From assembly GCF_050433565.1 (NCBI RefSeq), contig NZ_JBNPWZ010000010.1:45496-109495 (forward strand): a DNA stretch of 64,000 nt, read 5' to 3'. The first letter of the stretch is position 1. The number at the start of each line of letters is the position of its first letter. This stretch comes from Ornithinibacillus bavariensis. Lineage in GTDB: Bacteria; Bacillota; Bacilli; Bacillales; Amphibacillaceae. Positions 44,020 to 53,689 of this stretch are shown piece after piece. The translations under genes were made by a program, and so were the position numbers. The notes below the pieces were generated by a model, which worked only from the letters and a program-made list of their open reading frames with translations, made no database searches and was not told the DNA's origin.

Positions 44020-45753
44020 ATGAAAAATAATAATCAAGGATTAAGACCTTTTTTATCACTTATTAAATCAACGAATATCCCAAAAGTCGCTTTAACTTTC
44101 GGATTAATAGGAAGTATTATTACCACCCTTATTGGATTGGCTATACCGCATTTGACTGGTCAATTAGTGGATGGATTTTCATTAGAATCGTTGAGTACGG
44201 GAATTATCATCGCCATTGCTGCTGTGTTCATTTTACAGGCAGTAACAGATGGGGTATCTTTTTATTTACTTGCATTTGTTGGACAGAGAGTTGTAGCAAG
44301 GCTACGTGAGAGTATGTGGAGTAAGCTTATCCGCCTCCCGGTACGCTACTTCGATAAACAGACAAGCGGAGAATCTGTTAGTCGAGTCGTGAATGATACC
44401 GGAATAGTGAAGGATTTAATTACCCAGCATTTCCCTCAATTTATTAGTGGGATCATTACAATTATTGGGGCAGTTATTATTTTACTTATCATGGATTGGA
44501 AAATGACGTTGATCATGTTGATAGCAGTACCTTTTACGATGGCCATTATGATTCCATTAGGGTCTAAAATGTCAAAAGTATCTAGAGGACTACAGGATGA
44601 AACGGCTGCATTTTCAGGGACGATTCAACAGACAATCAGTGAAATTCGTTTGATGAAGGCATCTACTGCTGAATCCGTAGAGAAACATAAGGGAAGAGCA
44701 GGTATTAATCGATTATTTCAATTTGGATTAAAGGAAGCACGAATTTCTGCCTTAATCGGTCCATCAATGTATACCGTGATGATGATTGTAGTTGTTGTGA
44801 TTATTGGTTATGGAGGAATTCGTGTTGCTGAAGGAACCATGTCTACAGGTTCACTAGTGGCATTTTTACTATATCTATTTCAAATTATCTTCCCCATTAC
44901 CTCTTTTGCGATGTTTTTCACCCAATTGCAAAAGGCTAAAGGAGCGACAGAACGAATTATTGATATTCTTCATTTGTCTGATGAGAACGGGCAGGATGGG
45001 ATAGAGATGGATATAGCCAATCAACCTATTCATGTATCCGATATATCGTTTGCATATGAGGAAGGAGAAACAGTCCTGCAAAAGATATCCTTTAACGCAA
45101 ATCCGGGAGAAATGATTGCTTTTGCTGGTCCAAGTGGTGGTGGAAAGTCGACTATATTCGCTTTAATCGAAAGATATTATGAGCCGAGTTCTGGGGGGAT
45201 ATTCGTTGGCGATACACCGATTAACAAATTATCGTTAGCGTCATGGCGAAGTCAAATTGGCTATGTATCGCAAGAAAGTGCGATTATGGCTGGGACGATT
45301 CGTGAAAATTTAACCTATGGTATGCCTAATGCAGATCGTATTCCAGATGATCGATTGTGGGAAGTTGCAAAAATGGCATATGCCGACGAATTTATTAAAG
45401 AATTTAGTAAAGGTCTAGACACCGAGGTTGGAGAAAGAGGGGTAAATCTTTCCGGTGGTCAAAGGCAGCGAATTAATATAGCAAGAGCATTTTTACGAAA
45501 TCCAAAAATCTTAATGATGGACGAAGCAACAGCAAGTTTAGATAGTCAATCAGAGGGAATTGTCCAAGATGCGTTAACGAGATTAATGGAAGGGCGAACT
45601 GCTTTTGTTATTGCCCACCGATTATCAACCATTGTAAATGCTGATAAGATTATCTTTATTGAAAATGGGGAAGTAACTGGGATGGGTACCCATCAAGAAC
45701 TTGTGGATACACATGAGTTGTATAAAGAATTTGCAGAACAGCAATTAACCTGA
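44020..45753 (+). CDS. ABC exporter, fused permease and ATPase (BmrA/LmrA-like)
   Basis: A 577-residue half-transporter: six membrane helices (about 25-300) and a nucleotide-binding domain. Walker A is GPSGGGKST (near 369), the Q-loop YVSQES, signature LSGGQRQR (near 476), Walker B ILMMDEAT (near 497) and H-loop IAHRLSTI follow. It would act as a homodimeric exporter of drugs, lipids or peptides. The ATG at 44020 is preceded by AGGAG; two earlier ATGs (43993, 44000 region) lack a site. It stands alone; there is no adjacent regulator, although a dead ABC permease lies upstream. Confidence 0.93.
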   Translation: MKNNNQGLRPFLSLIKSTNIPKVALTFGLIGSIITTLIGLAIPHLTGQLVDGFSLESLSTGIIIAIAAVFILQAVTDGVSFYLLAFVGQRVVARLRESMWSKLIRLPVRYFDKQTSGESVSRVVNDTGIVKDLITQHFPQFISGIITIIGAVIILLIMDWKMTLIMLIAVPFTMAIMIPLGSKMSKVSRGLQDETAAFSGTIQQTISEIRLMKASTAESVEKHKGRAGINRLFQFGLKEARISALIGPSMYTVMMIVVVVIIGYGGIRVAEGTMSTGSLVAFLLYLFQIIFPITSFAMFFTQLQKAKGATERIIDILHLSDENGQDGIEMDIANQPIHVSDISFAYEEGETVLQKISFNANPGEMIAFAGPSGGGKSTIFALIERYYEPSSGGIFVGDTPINKLSLASWRSQIGYVSQESAIMAGTIRENLTYGMPNADRIPDDRLWEVAKMAYADEFIKEFSKGLDTEVGERGVNLSGGQRQRINIARAFLRNPKILMMDEATASLDSQSEGIVQDALTRLMEGRTAFVIAHRLSTIVNADKIIFIENGEVTGMGTHQELVDTHELYKEFAEQQLT

Positions 45754-45968
45754 GGTAGAAGTAGGGGATTTGTTAAGCGTATTACAGTAGGCAAATAAAT
45801 GGACTGGCGTATAAACAAGATCTATGAGTTATAACTAACCCTGTCACAAATCATCATAAAATTTGTCACAGATTATAATTTCACTTAGGTATGTGTTGTT
45901 TACTGTCCAGTAGCACTATAGTTGGTAAATTTGGTAAACTTCAAAAAAGTAGATAGATACATTTTTTC

Positions 45969-46002
45969 AACCTCTGTCCCTATTTAAGGCAGAGGTTTTT
46001 TG
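45969..46002 (+). terminator. Terminator of the ABC exporter transcript
   Basis: AACCTCTG and CAGAGGTT form the stem core (plus one more G-C pair), followed by T6. The rest of the 45754-46174 gap holds no gene. Confidence 0.8.
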
Positions 46003-46174
46003 TGGTTAATTTAGAGTGATTGGAAATCTTACAATTTATCGGGGCATTTGAGCTAGGATTGGATATTTATGTTAAAATACATATAGAATTCCGAATATTT
46101 AGCACTCTAATTAACGGAGCGGTTTAGTGAAATAAAATAATTTGTATGTGATTTAAAAATTGGGGGGTTATTAT

Positions 46175-46582
46175 GTGAAAGGAAAGATAGATTATAGTAT
46201 ACTGCCACCAGAAAATTTTGAAGAATTATGGAAATTATATGAGCTATTAGGATGGAATTCACTTAATTTAACCGTTAATGATTTAGAACGGATGTGTAAA
46301 CAGAGTTGGTATGCAGTATATGCTTATGATGAGCAACAATTAGTAGGAATGGGACGTGTTATATCTGATGGGGTTATTACAGCAATTATCTGCGGAATTT
46401 GCGTACTGCCAAGTTATCAGTCCAAAGGAATTGGTAAAGAAATAGTAAATCGAATTATACAACATTGTGAGCAAAATAAAGTAATTCCCCAACTGATGTG
46501 TGTAGAAAGTTTGGAGCCCTATTATAAAGATTTAGGGTTTAGCAAATTTTCTATAGGTATGACCAAAGAAATTAATCGGTAA
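46175..46582 (+). CDS. GNAT-family acetyltransferase
   Basis: A 135-residue GNAT protein with a typical acetyl-CoA loop, VLPSYQSKGIGKEIVNRII (about residues 80-99), and a C-terminal YYKDLGFSKF. The GTG at 46175 follows GGGGGGT; an upstream in-frame TTG lies on this site. Substrates of this class include small amines, peptides and antibiotics; nothing in the neighbourhood identifies it. Confidence 0.85.
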   Translation: MKGKIDYSILPPENFEELWKLYELLGWNSLNLTVNDLERMCKQSWYAVYAYDEQQLVGMGRVISDGVITAIICGICVLPSYQSKGIGKEIVNRIIQHCEQNKVIPQLMCVESLEPYYKDLGFSKFSIGMTKEINR

Positions 46583-46825
46583 TAAGCTTCTGTTACCTAT
46601 ATTTCTGAGTACCTTAAGTTTTAAAACAAGATTGTGAAAAAGTGTACTTAAGCTAACGGGTATCATTAGTTAAATAAAAAGAGTTTAAGTCAAAAGACTT
46701 CTATTGCCTCTTTATGTCGAACAGAGACGTAACTATTCACACCATATCTTTTATGAAACTAAGGAGCAGGATTATTTATAGAAATAAAGAATTAATTTTA
46801 GTATTAAATCAATGGAGGTGCTCAC

Positions 46826-47209
46826 TTGTATAAACCAATTGAAAATAGGATTGATACTGTTTTTATTCATGTGTCGGATTTAGAACGTTCAATAAAATTT
46901 TACAGTGATTTGCTTGGGTTGCAAATAAGAGAAGGGGAACATACTGGACCAATATATACCTTGAATATGGGTGACGGACGCCCGGGGATAACCCTTGATA
47001 ACCACTGTTTTGAGGAAGGTTATAAAATGATTCCATCAAATCAGCCACTCTTTAACCTTAGTGCTTCCGACATTAACGCAGCGTTTAACCATGTTACTAA
47101 AATGGGTGCTGAGATAATAACTGAAATTATTACGTATCCCGATTTGTCAGAGTTCTCCTTAAAAGATCCTGATGGTAATATCATAATGGTGTGTTCTTGT
47201 TTCAGTTAA
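46826..47209 (+). CDS. VOC-family glyoxalase/bleomycin-resistance-like protein
   Basis: A 127-residue VOC protein: two beta-alpha-beta-beta-beta halves, with HVSDLERSIKFYSDLLGLQI and YPDLSEFSLKDPDGNIIMVC. His and Glu/Asp metal-site positions are plausible (His of FIHV, Glu of SEFSLKDP). The TTG start has TGGAGG 8 nt upstream. It could be a glyoxalase, a dioxygenase-like or a drug-binding protein; the fold alone does not tell. Confidence 0.85.
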   Translation: MYKPIENRIDTVFIHVSDLERSIKFYSDLLGLQIREGEHTGPIYTLNMGDGRPGITLDNHCFEEGYKMIPSNQPLFNLSASDINAAFNHVTKMGAEIITEIITYPDLSEFSLKDPDGNIIMVCSCFS

Positions 47210-47475
47210 ATACAAATCGTTTTATATACTGCCCTTTATAATAAAAAAATGCTAGTTTTTTATTATAAAATCACCAATTTACTGTATCTTATTATGACAG
47301 CGTTAATTATAAACGGAAGTTCTTTTGAACTTTTGGATTTGTAGTAATCTGGCCAGATTGTAGAAGAAAACTTTTAGGAAATGATATAGAATAATAGTAA
47401 TATTCATGAAAATGCAATTAAAATCAAAGTTGCGGTTTCAATGAAGAGCAATAAAGTAAGAAAGGAGTTGCAAAA

Positions 47476-47586
47476 ATGCAGAAAAGCTTCGTGTTAACCA
47501 AATATGCAAGAACTCATGCAAAGCCGAGTAATAAAAGGGCGATTTCTTTGCATGAGTTTATCGTATTAAGCCTTATCGCCTTTTGA
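47476..47586 (+). CDS. 36-codon leader peptide ORF
   Basis: The ATG at 47476 is preceded by AAAGGAGTTG, a very strong ribosome binding site, and the frame encodes MQKSFVLTKYARTHAK and then a hydrophobic end. Most of the frame lies inside nested inverted repeats (47511-47605). This arrangement is typical of leader peptides whose stalled or completed translation decides which mRNA hairpin forms, as in inducible antibiotic-resistance attenuators. The following gene starts 59 bp later with a hairpin over its ribosome binding site. A small functional protein is the alternative. Confidence 0.5.
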   Translation: MQKSFVLTKYARTHAKPSNKRAISLHEFIVLSLIAF

Positions 47587-47634
47587 ACAAAACACTAGGC
47601 TTTGCACCTTATTTTAATTAACTAAAAAATAAGG
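47511..47634 (+). promoter_or_regulatory. Mutually exclusive hairpins ahead of the CD3324-type gene
   Basis: Segment 47511-47523 (AACTCATGCAAAG) pairs perfectly with 47546-47558 (13 bp). Its end GCAAAGCC (47518-47525) can instead pair with GGCTTTGC at 47598-47605. AAAAGGGCGAT (47533-47543), in the first loop, pairs with ATCGCCTTTT (47575-47584). CCTTATTTT (47607-47615) pairs with AAAATAAGG (47626-47634) and covers the ribosome binding site of the next gene. The layout is that of an attenuator. Confidence 0.55.
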
Positions 47635-47645
47635 GGCTGGCAAAA

Positions 47646-47912
47646 GTGAAATCTGTAAAAGCGACTACTATTTTACCTGAAGAACTTTTAGTTGAGATTC
47701 AAAAATACGTTCAAGGTGAAGCAATCTATATACCAAAACAAAAGTGTACGTATCAAAAATGGGGCTCACGTTCAGGCGGAAGAAAGAAAATCGATGAAAG
47801 AAATGCTTCGATAAAAAATGAATTTTATAATGGCAAGTCCATTGATCAATTAGCTCAAGATTATTTTCTTTCAACCGAAACAATTAAAAAAATTGTTTAC
47901 TCAAAAAAGTAG
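47646..47912 (+). CDS. CD3324-family putative helix-turn-helix protein
   Basis: An 88-residue protein of the CD3324 type: an N-terminal ILPEELLVEIQKYVQGEAIY block, a basic WGSRSGGRKKIDERNASIK segment, and a C-terminal Mor-like HTH (DQLAQDYFLSTETIKKIVYS). It probably binds DNA. The GTG start has AAGGGG upstream, buried in a hairpin (47607-47634), and a leader ORF precedes it, so translation appears to be controlled. It ends with its own terminator. Confidence 0.8.
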   Translation: MKSVKATTILPEELLVEIQKYVQGEAIYIPKQKCTYQKWGSRSGGRKKIDERNASIKNEFYNGKSIDQLAQDYFLSTETIKKIVYSKK

Positions 47913-47918
47913 AAAACG

Positions 47919-47955
47919 AGCACTGGTTCCTTATTAAGGATAACCAGTGCTTTTC
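47919..47955 (+). terminator. Terminator of the CD3324-type gene
   Basis: AGCACTGGTT and AACCAGTGCT form a perfect 10-bp stem, followed by TTTTCTT. Confidence 0.85.
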
Positions 47956-48150
47956 TTATGGCGAGTTTGTTTTCTAATCATTGTTTCTATATCTATATTC
48001 TGATGAAGATTTTAAACTGAAGGGAAGAAGACTTTAGCAATCACACGAAATAAATTTAAGAAGATTAGCTAGGATCTTTTAACCTAGAATTCCATAGGGA
48101 AATATCAAAAGATCGTTACAATACCGAGAAGAATCGAGGAGATTATATAA

Positions 48151-49038
48151 ATGAGTAAACCTCTAATTCGAACATATAAAAATTCAATTGATTTAAAACG
48201 AATGCAGAAACTTACACAGGCTATATGGTCACTGGAATCGAATTACCATATTGGCGATTTAGCTTGGCAACGTTATCGACACGCTGGGCGTGAGAATGAA
48301 TGGATTACTACAATTTGGGAGATGGGTGATAAACCAGTGGCTTGGGGTTGGGTAAAACTACCTGACAATTTAATGTTCCAGGTTGATCCTAACTTCCCGG
48401 AAGTTTCCAAGGATGTCATTGAATGGTTTGATAAAATGACCGAAGCTAATGAACAAAGGGTAACCGTTCTGGAAACGGAGTCCCATCTTATTTCAGCTTT
48501 AGAGGATTCTTTATTCAAACCATTAAAGGAAACACCTGAAGTTCTCATGAAAATTTCATTAGAAAGTTGTCCTTTCCTTGTTCATTTGCCAGATGAATTT
48601 AAAGCACGACATCTCAAAGGGGATGAAGATTTAACAAATAGAGTGAGCGTACAGAAGGCTGCATTCACGTCATCAAGAGTCACTGAAGAAAGCTACCGGA
48701 ATATTATGAATTCCTATCCTTATGATCCTTCTCTTGATTGGGTAATCGAATCCCCTACTGGTGAGTTCGCAGCATTTTGTTTAATTTGGTTTGATGAAAT
48801 GAATAAGGTGGGTTTACTGGAGCCAGTCGGAACGGATCCGATATTTTGGCGGATGGGGTTGGGCAGTTCCGTTTGTAAGCTTGCTCTCAATGCTTTGCGT
48901 GATAAGGGGGCAGAAACTGCCATTGTTGTTTGCACTTCCCCTAATACCCAGGAATTTTATGAGTCTATTGGGTTTGAACCATATGCTCAAACAAAATCAT
49001 TTTATCGTCTTAAAAATACAAATAGTGATGGATCTTGA
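48151..49038 (+). CDS. Two-domain GNAT acetyltransferase
   Basis: A 295-residue protein with two GNAT-like halves. The C-terminal one is complete: WVIESPTGEFAAFCLIWFDE, VGTDPIFWRMGLGSSVCKLA (acetyl-CoA loop, weak in RxxGxG) and YESIGFEPY. The N-terminal half (about 1-145) looks degenerate and may serve in dimerisation or substrate binding. Such proteins often modify antibiotics or peptides. Ribosome binding site GAGGAG. Confidence 0.8.
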   Translation: MSKPLIRTYKNSIDLKRMQKLTQAIWSLESNYHIGDLAWQRYRHAGRENEWITTIWEMGDKPVAWGWVKLPDNLMFQVDPNFPEVSKDVIEWFDKMTEANEQRVTVLETESHLISALEDSLFKPLKETPEVLMKISLESCPFLVHLPDEFKARHLKGDEDLTNRVSVQKAAFTSSRVTEESYRNIMNSYPYDPSLDWVIESPTGEFAAFCLIWFDEMNKVGLLEPVGTDPIFWRMGLGSSVCKLALNALRDKGAETAIVVCTSPNTQEFYESIGFEPYAQTKSFYRLKNTNSDGS

Positions 49039-49178
49039 AATAAAAAATGGATAGGTTGGAGCTTAGCTGTCGGATTCCGACACATTAGGAGTGTCTAATA
49101 TTTATGGTGCTGAAACAATGGATGAGGTATGACAGTATTACTCAGTTGAATTGGTTATAATCAAAGGGAGTTAGGTAG

Positions 49179-49901
49179 ATGACTTACAAATTATATAAAA
49201 AGGAATATGATTACTCCTACTCACTTGGTGTCTTTCCTACGATAGAACTGCTTCAGAATCATCCCAAAACTACTGAAAAAGTATTATTGCATCCAAACGG
49301 GAACGAAAATCAAGGTGTGAGGAAGATTGTTGAGTTTTGTAACCAACATGGGATATTGGTTGAAACAAACGAAAAGTTAGTTAGTAAATTAAGTAGAAAA
49401 GATAATTGCTATGCGATTGGTATTTTCTCAAAACAATCCATGAGTCTTTCTAATGCTGAGAACCACATCGCTTTAGTAAACCCAAGTGACATGGGAAATT
49501 TGGGAACCATTATTCGAACTGTTGTTGGGTTTGGGATCACTAATATAGCTATTATTAGACCCGCGGTTGATGCATACAACCCGAGAGTTATAAGAGGGTC
49601 GATGGGTGCCTTTTTCAAAACGAACATTCAATTCTTTGACAACTTTCAAGAATACTTGGACAGATATAATAATGACATTTATACGTTGAGACTCAATGGA
49701 CTTAGACCATTGAACAAATTAAAACTAAATGTTAACAGACCATATACAATAGTTTTTGGAAATGAAGGTTCCGGTCTTGGAGATGACTTTGATGATATTG
49801 GAACCGGCATTGTAATTCCTCACAATGAGCAGATTGATTCATTGAATCTGGCGGTTGCAGTTGGAATAACGGTTCATCATTTTACGAATTGTACTATCTA
49901 A
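49179..49901 (+). CDS. TrmH/SpoU-family RNA 2'-O-methyltransferase
   Basis: A 240-residue SPOUT methyltransferase. The three SpoU motifs are present: NLGTIIRTVVGFGI (motif 1), YTIVFGNEGSGL (motif 2) and IVIPHNEQIDSLNLAVAVGI (motif 3, forming the SAM-binding knot). The N-terminal 90 residues form an L30e-like region. It would methylate ribose 2'-OH in rRNA or tRNA; the site is not evident. Confidence 0.88.
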   Translation: MTYKLYKKEYDYSYSLGVFPTIELLQNHPKTTEKVLLHPNGNENQGVRKIVEFCNQHGILVETNEKLVSKLSRKDNCYAIGIFSKQSMSLSNAENHIALVNPSDMGNLGTIIRTVVGFGITNIAIIRPAVDAYNPRVIRGSMGAFFKTNIQFFDNFQEYLDRYNNDIYTLRLNGLRPLNKLKLNVNRPYTIVFGNEGSGLGDDFDDIGTGIVIPHNEQIDSLNLAVAVGITVHHFTNCTI

Positions 49902-50055
49902 AAAAATCAAAAACCAATAATTGTTTCGTGTAAAATGTAGGTTACCTCACAACACCATAACATAATTGAAAAACTATCATGATAATATTGGTATTTATGA
50001 AAACTTTAATATATTATCTTTCAGCCTTATAAGCTAGAAAAGGAGAGAATTTTGT

Positions 50056-50619
50056 ATGACCGAACCATTAGATAGATTTCCAGTATTAGAAACGAAGCGG
50101 ATACTATTAAGACAGATTGAGAAGGGCGATGCCCAGGCTATTTTTGAATACCTATCCGATAAAGAAGTAATGAAACATTATGGCACGGAACCGTTTCAAA
50201 CAGTTGATGAAGCTATAAGGGCAATTTCAAGGTATGAATCATTGTTCATGGAGAAAAGAGGCATTAGATGGGGAATAACATTAAAGGGAGATAATAAGGT
50301 TATCGGTAGCTGTTTTTTTTATGATATGGTTGCTGAGCATTACAGAACTGATATTGGTTTTGTATTAAATAAAAATTATTGGGGGCAAGGAAATGCTCAA
50401 GAAGCAGTAAAAGCTGCAATAAACTATGGATACGAGTATTTGAACATAAATAGGATTCAAGCAGTAATTGAACCAGCTAATGTAGCGTCACAAAAATTAG
50501 TTGAAAGACTCGGTTTTCTAAGAGAGGGATTATTAAGAAGTTACGAATATTTTTGCGGAAAATTTGATGATTTATATATGTTTTCCTTGTTAAAGTCTGA
50601 CTTTAACCCTGAAGAATAG
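50056..50619 (+). CDS. RimJ/RimL-type GNAT acetyltransferase
   Basis: A 187-residue N-acetyltransferase of the RimJ/RimL kind: LETKRILLRQIEKGDAQAIF at the start, GFVLNKNYWGQGNAQEAV as acetyl-CoA loop and KLVERLGFLREGLLRSYEYF at the end. Relatives acetylate ribosomal protein N-termini or small molecules. It is followed 27 bp later by another GNAT gene and they may be one operon. Confidence 0.88.
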   Translation: MTEPLDRFPVLETKRILLRQIEKGDAQAIFEYLSDKEVMKHYGTEPFQTVDEAIRAISRYESLFMEKRGIRWGITLKGDNKVIGSCFFYDMVAEHYRTDIGFVLNKNYWGQGNAQEAVKAAINYGYEYLNINRIQAVIEPANVASQKLVERLGFLREGLLRSYEYFCGKFDDLYMFSLLKSDFNPEE

Positions 50620-50645
50620 TGAATAGTAGAGAAAAGGTGAAAAAA

Positions 50646-51200
50646 ATGTCTTATAACTATTGGCAAGGCAAAAAAATTCGATTACGAGCACTTGAAGAAA
50701 AGGACGTATCGTTCTTTCAAACTTATGATGATGAAATTATGAGAAGTTTTGATGAAATTCAACTACCAGAAACGAGAAAGCAAATACTAGAGTGGATGCA
50801 AAAGGAACAAAACCCCAAAGCAGAAGACCAGTTTTTTTGGATAGCAGAAGATGAAGATGGTAATGTGGTCGGAGAGATTAGTACATCCCAATGTAAGAGA
50901 CGACATGGAACGTTCAAGTATGGCATTGCTTTATCTAGAAACTACCATGGTAAAGGGTATGGCAAGGAAATGATTTTGCTCGTGTTGCGATACTTTTTCA
51001 TGGAACTAAGATATCAAAAGGTAACACCTCATGTATATTCATTTAATAAGCCATCGATTAAGCTTCATGAACGAATGGGTTTTGTACGTGAGGGACAATT
51101 AAGAAATATGGTGTATACGAATGGACAATACTATGATGCGATTTATTTTGGAATGACAAAGCAAGAGTACGAAAGCTTATATGGAGATTATTTTAATTAA
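50646..51200 (+). CDS. GNAT acetyltransferase, second of a pair
   Basis: A 184-residue GNAT protein. GIALSRNYHGKGYGKEMILL is the acetyl-CoA loop and KLHERMGFVREGQLRNMVYT its end. I chose the ATG at 50646 with AAAAGGTG in front; an in-frame GTG at 50619 overlaps the upstream stop. The two adjacent enzymes differ in sequence, so they probably act on different substrates. Confidence 0.88.
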   Translation: MSYNYWQGKKIRLRALEEKDVSFFQTYDDEIMRSFDEIQLPETRKQILEWMQKEQNPKAEDQFFWIAEDEDGNVVGEISTSQCKRRHGTFKYGIALSRNYHGKGYGKEMILLVLRYFFMELRYQKVTPHVYSFNKPSIKLHERMGFVREGQLRNMVYTNGQYYDAIYFGMTKQEYESLYGDYFN

Positions 51201-51934
51201 GGAAAAAGCAATTGGGAATAAGAGTCTAAGAGTACCACTTCTAAAAGAGTCTTCTTTAGGAGCAATGCATTGGGATGAAGAACAGTCCTCTATAAAACGA
51301 CTCCTAATATATAAGAGCTTCAAACATGTATCTTTTTAAAATAAGTTAAGTACATTGGTATTGGATTATTTACTGTAGGGTCAGTGATTTTATAATCGCA
51401 TAAATAATTCGACCAGAGGCATTACAAGTTTTTCAATATCGATTAAAAAATAGTGCAAGACCTTCAGTCAATTGGGCTGGGGGTCTCTTTTTCTAGAAAC
51501 AATGAAAGGAAAATTCTTCTTTTGGATCTCTTTTAGATATATTGGGGTGAACCGTACTACAAGTAAAAGACTCTTTTTAATTGCTATTTTACTTGTTCCA
51601 ATATTTTGTCAGTATGGATACATTTCTTCTTAAATCCTTCTTGATAGAAACCGAAACTCAAAATCTTTTTCTGGTTATTGTACGTTACAATCCTTTTAGT
51701 CTTGCTGAGCGAATCAAATTAAAAGATTTGTATTGAAAAAAGGTCTATGTTAAGAATCAATTAAGGAAATATTAATAACAACTGAATTTTACACCCTACT
51801 GTTCGGCGTTTTACGTGGATCTGTTTAAATTCAGTTTATAAAATTGTCATATACTATTTCGAAAAGATATTTTGGATTAAAATGTGTCATTTATTACTTA
51901 TATAGAATTGATGATTAAAAAGGAGCTAACTAAT
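51201..51934. other. Intergenic region before the second two-component system
   Basis: Apart from the terminator at 51458-51493, the 730-bp region shows no gene. The 100 bp next to the regulator start are AT-rich and probably hold its promoter. Confidence 0.3.
51458..51493 (+). terminator. Terminator, related to the one at 61175
   Basis: AGACCTTCAG pairs with CTGGGGGTCT (two or three G-U pairs), followed by CTTTTT. The sequence resembles the terminator at 61175-61210. Confidence 0.75.
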
Positions 51935-52606
51935 ATGAGTAAAATATTGGTAGTGGATGATGATCCGAATATTCGTGAATTAGTCGTGGTGTTTTTACAA
52001 GATGAGGGTTTTGACGTATATGAGGCATCCGATGGGTTGGAAGCATTATCAAAGCTTGAGACGATCAAGGCGGATATGGTTATTCTTGATGTAATGATGC
52101 CAAATATGGATGGCTGGGAATTATGCTCTGAACTAAGAAAATATTACGATATCCCACTGCTTATGCTTACGGTTAACGGAGAGACAAGCCAAAAAGTAAA
52201 GGGTTTTCAATTGGGAGCAGATGATTATCTAGTTAAGCCATTTGATCCCTTGGAATTGATTGCTAGAGTTTATGCCTTGCTGAAACGCTATCAAATTATG
52301 GCATCAAAAACAGTACAAATCGGTAAACTCTTTATGAACCGAAAAACCTATGAAGTAATGGTTGATGGTGAAAATATAAACCTACCCCTCAAGGAATTTG
52401 AGCTGTTATTTAAACTAGCTAGTTACCCTGGGAAGAACTTTTCGCGCGATCAATTGATAGAAGATATATGGGGTTTTGACTTTGTAGGAAACGAAAGAAC
52501 ATTAGATGTGCATATTAACCGTCTACGGGAACGCTTTTCCGATGCGGATCATTCTTTTAAAATTAAAACCATCCGTGGGTTGGGTTATCGTGTGGAGGTG
52601 CAATGA
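51935..52606 (+). CDS. OmpR-family response regulator of an ABC transporter locus
   Basis: A 223-residue regulator: receiver domain with VVDDD pocket (residues 6-10), Asp52 in VILDVMMPN, KPFDPLEL, and a winged-helix DNA-binding domain (about 125-220, LPLKEFELLFKLASYP, NERTLDVHINRLRERF). The ATG at 51935 has AAAAGGAG in front; an in-frame ATG at 51884 is less likely. It overlaps its kinase gene, and an ABC transporter lies just downstream, the usual setting for antibiotic- or peptide-sensing systems. Confidence 0.93.
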   Translation: MSKILVVDDDPNIRELVVVFLQDEGFDVYEASDGLEALSKLETIKADMVILDVMMPNMDGWELCSELRKYYDIPLLMLTVNGETSQKVKGFQLGADDYLVKPFDPLELIARVYALLKRYQIMASKTVQIGKLFMNRKTYEVMVDGENINLPLKEFELLFKLASYPGKNFSRDQLIEDIWGFDFVGNERTLDVHINRLRERFSDADHSFKIKTIRGLGYRVEVQ

Positions 52607-53652
52607 TGAAAGTAAAGGAGATAGCTCAGAATATTTTTGGAATAATTCTTACTATGATTCTATTAATTGGCTGTTTCTTAGCTGCATATTTTCTAACTTC
52701 CTTACTATATAATAAAATCGGTCAATCTCCATCTGCATTAATGGTTCAAATAATAAATTTTTTACTTGGTTTGCTTTTCGGTTTAATCGTTCTTAAGCTT
52801 GCGTTACTGTTCGAGCAACGAAAAGCTAGCCTTTTTGAACCAGTTATTAAAGCTCAAAAGAGAATTGCCAGAGGAGATTTCTCTGTCAGTATGGATAAAA
52901 ATACGGAAGGTATAGGGCCAATGGGAGATCTAGTGGATAGTGTCAATAATATGGCTTTGGAATTAAGCAACATGGAGAAGATGCGGCAGGAATTCATTTC
53001 AAATGTATCTCATGAAATTCAGTCACCTCTTACATCAGTCCGTGGTTTTGCTCAGGCTCTTCGGAATAACAACCTGAGCCCTGAAAATAAGTCACGCTAT
53101 CTAAATATCATTGAAGCTGAAAGTATACGATTATCCAAACTTAGTGATAATTTGCTAAGACTTGCCTCCCTGGAAGCAGATACTATGAAGTTAGCACCAA
53201 GAGCCTATCGATTGGATAAACAGTTAAGGAGAATTTTTCTAGCAAGTGAGCCACAATGGTCGGATAAGAACATCGACATGGTTGTATCATTGGAAGAAAT
53301 TGAAATAAAAGCAGATGAAGATATGATGAGCCAGCTCTGGACAAATTTAATTTATAACAGTATTAAATTTACGGAGGCAGGTGGAAAAGTGAGCGTTGAT
53401 TTATACCAAGAGGGAGACATAATAGAGTTTAAAATATCCGATACGGGAATAGGGATTGCAGATGAAGATCAAATCCATGTATTTGAGCGTTTTTTTAAAG
53501 CAGATAAATCACGTAAACCATCTATAAATGGCAGTGGTTTAGGTCTTCCCATTTGTAAAAAAATCGTTGAAATGCATCAAGGGACTATCGGTGTAAAAAG
53601 CAAATTAGGTACCGGAACTACTTTTATCGTAAATTTGCCTAGTGGATTTTAA
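52603..53652 (+). CDS. Sensor histidine kinase
   Basis: A 349-residue kinase with two membrane helices close together (about 10-30 and 42-64) and almost no extracellular loop, so it may sense stress in the membrane or through a transporter, as intramembrane-sensing kinases do. A HAMP segment, His137 in NVSHEIQSPL and the ATPase signatures IYNSIKFTEAG and GSGLGLPICKK follow. It overlaps the response regulator by 4 bp. Confidence 0.92.
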   Translation: MMKVKEIAQNIFGIILTMILLIGCFLAAYFLTSLLYNKIGQSPSALMVQIINFLLGLLFGLIVLKLALLFEQRKASLFEPVIKAQKRIARGDFSVSMDKNTEGIGPMGDLVDSVNNMALELSNMEKMRQEFISNVSHEIQSPLTSVRGFAQALRNNNLSPENKSRYLNIIEAESIRLSKLSDNLLRLASLEADTMKLAPRAYRLDKQLRRIFLASEPQWSDKNIDMVVSLEEIEIKADEDMMSQLWTNLIYNSIKFTEAGGKVSVDLYQEGDIIEFKISDTGIGIADEDQIHVFERFFKADKSRKPSINGSGLGLPICKKIVEMHQGTIGVKSKLGTGTTFIVNLPSGF

Positions 53653-53689
53653 AAATCGTAAATTTATAAGATGGCAAAAACTCACTTGA

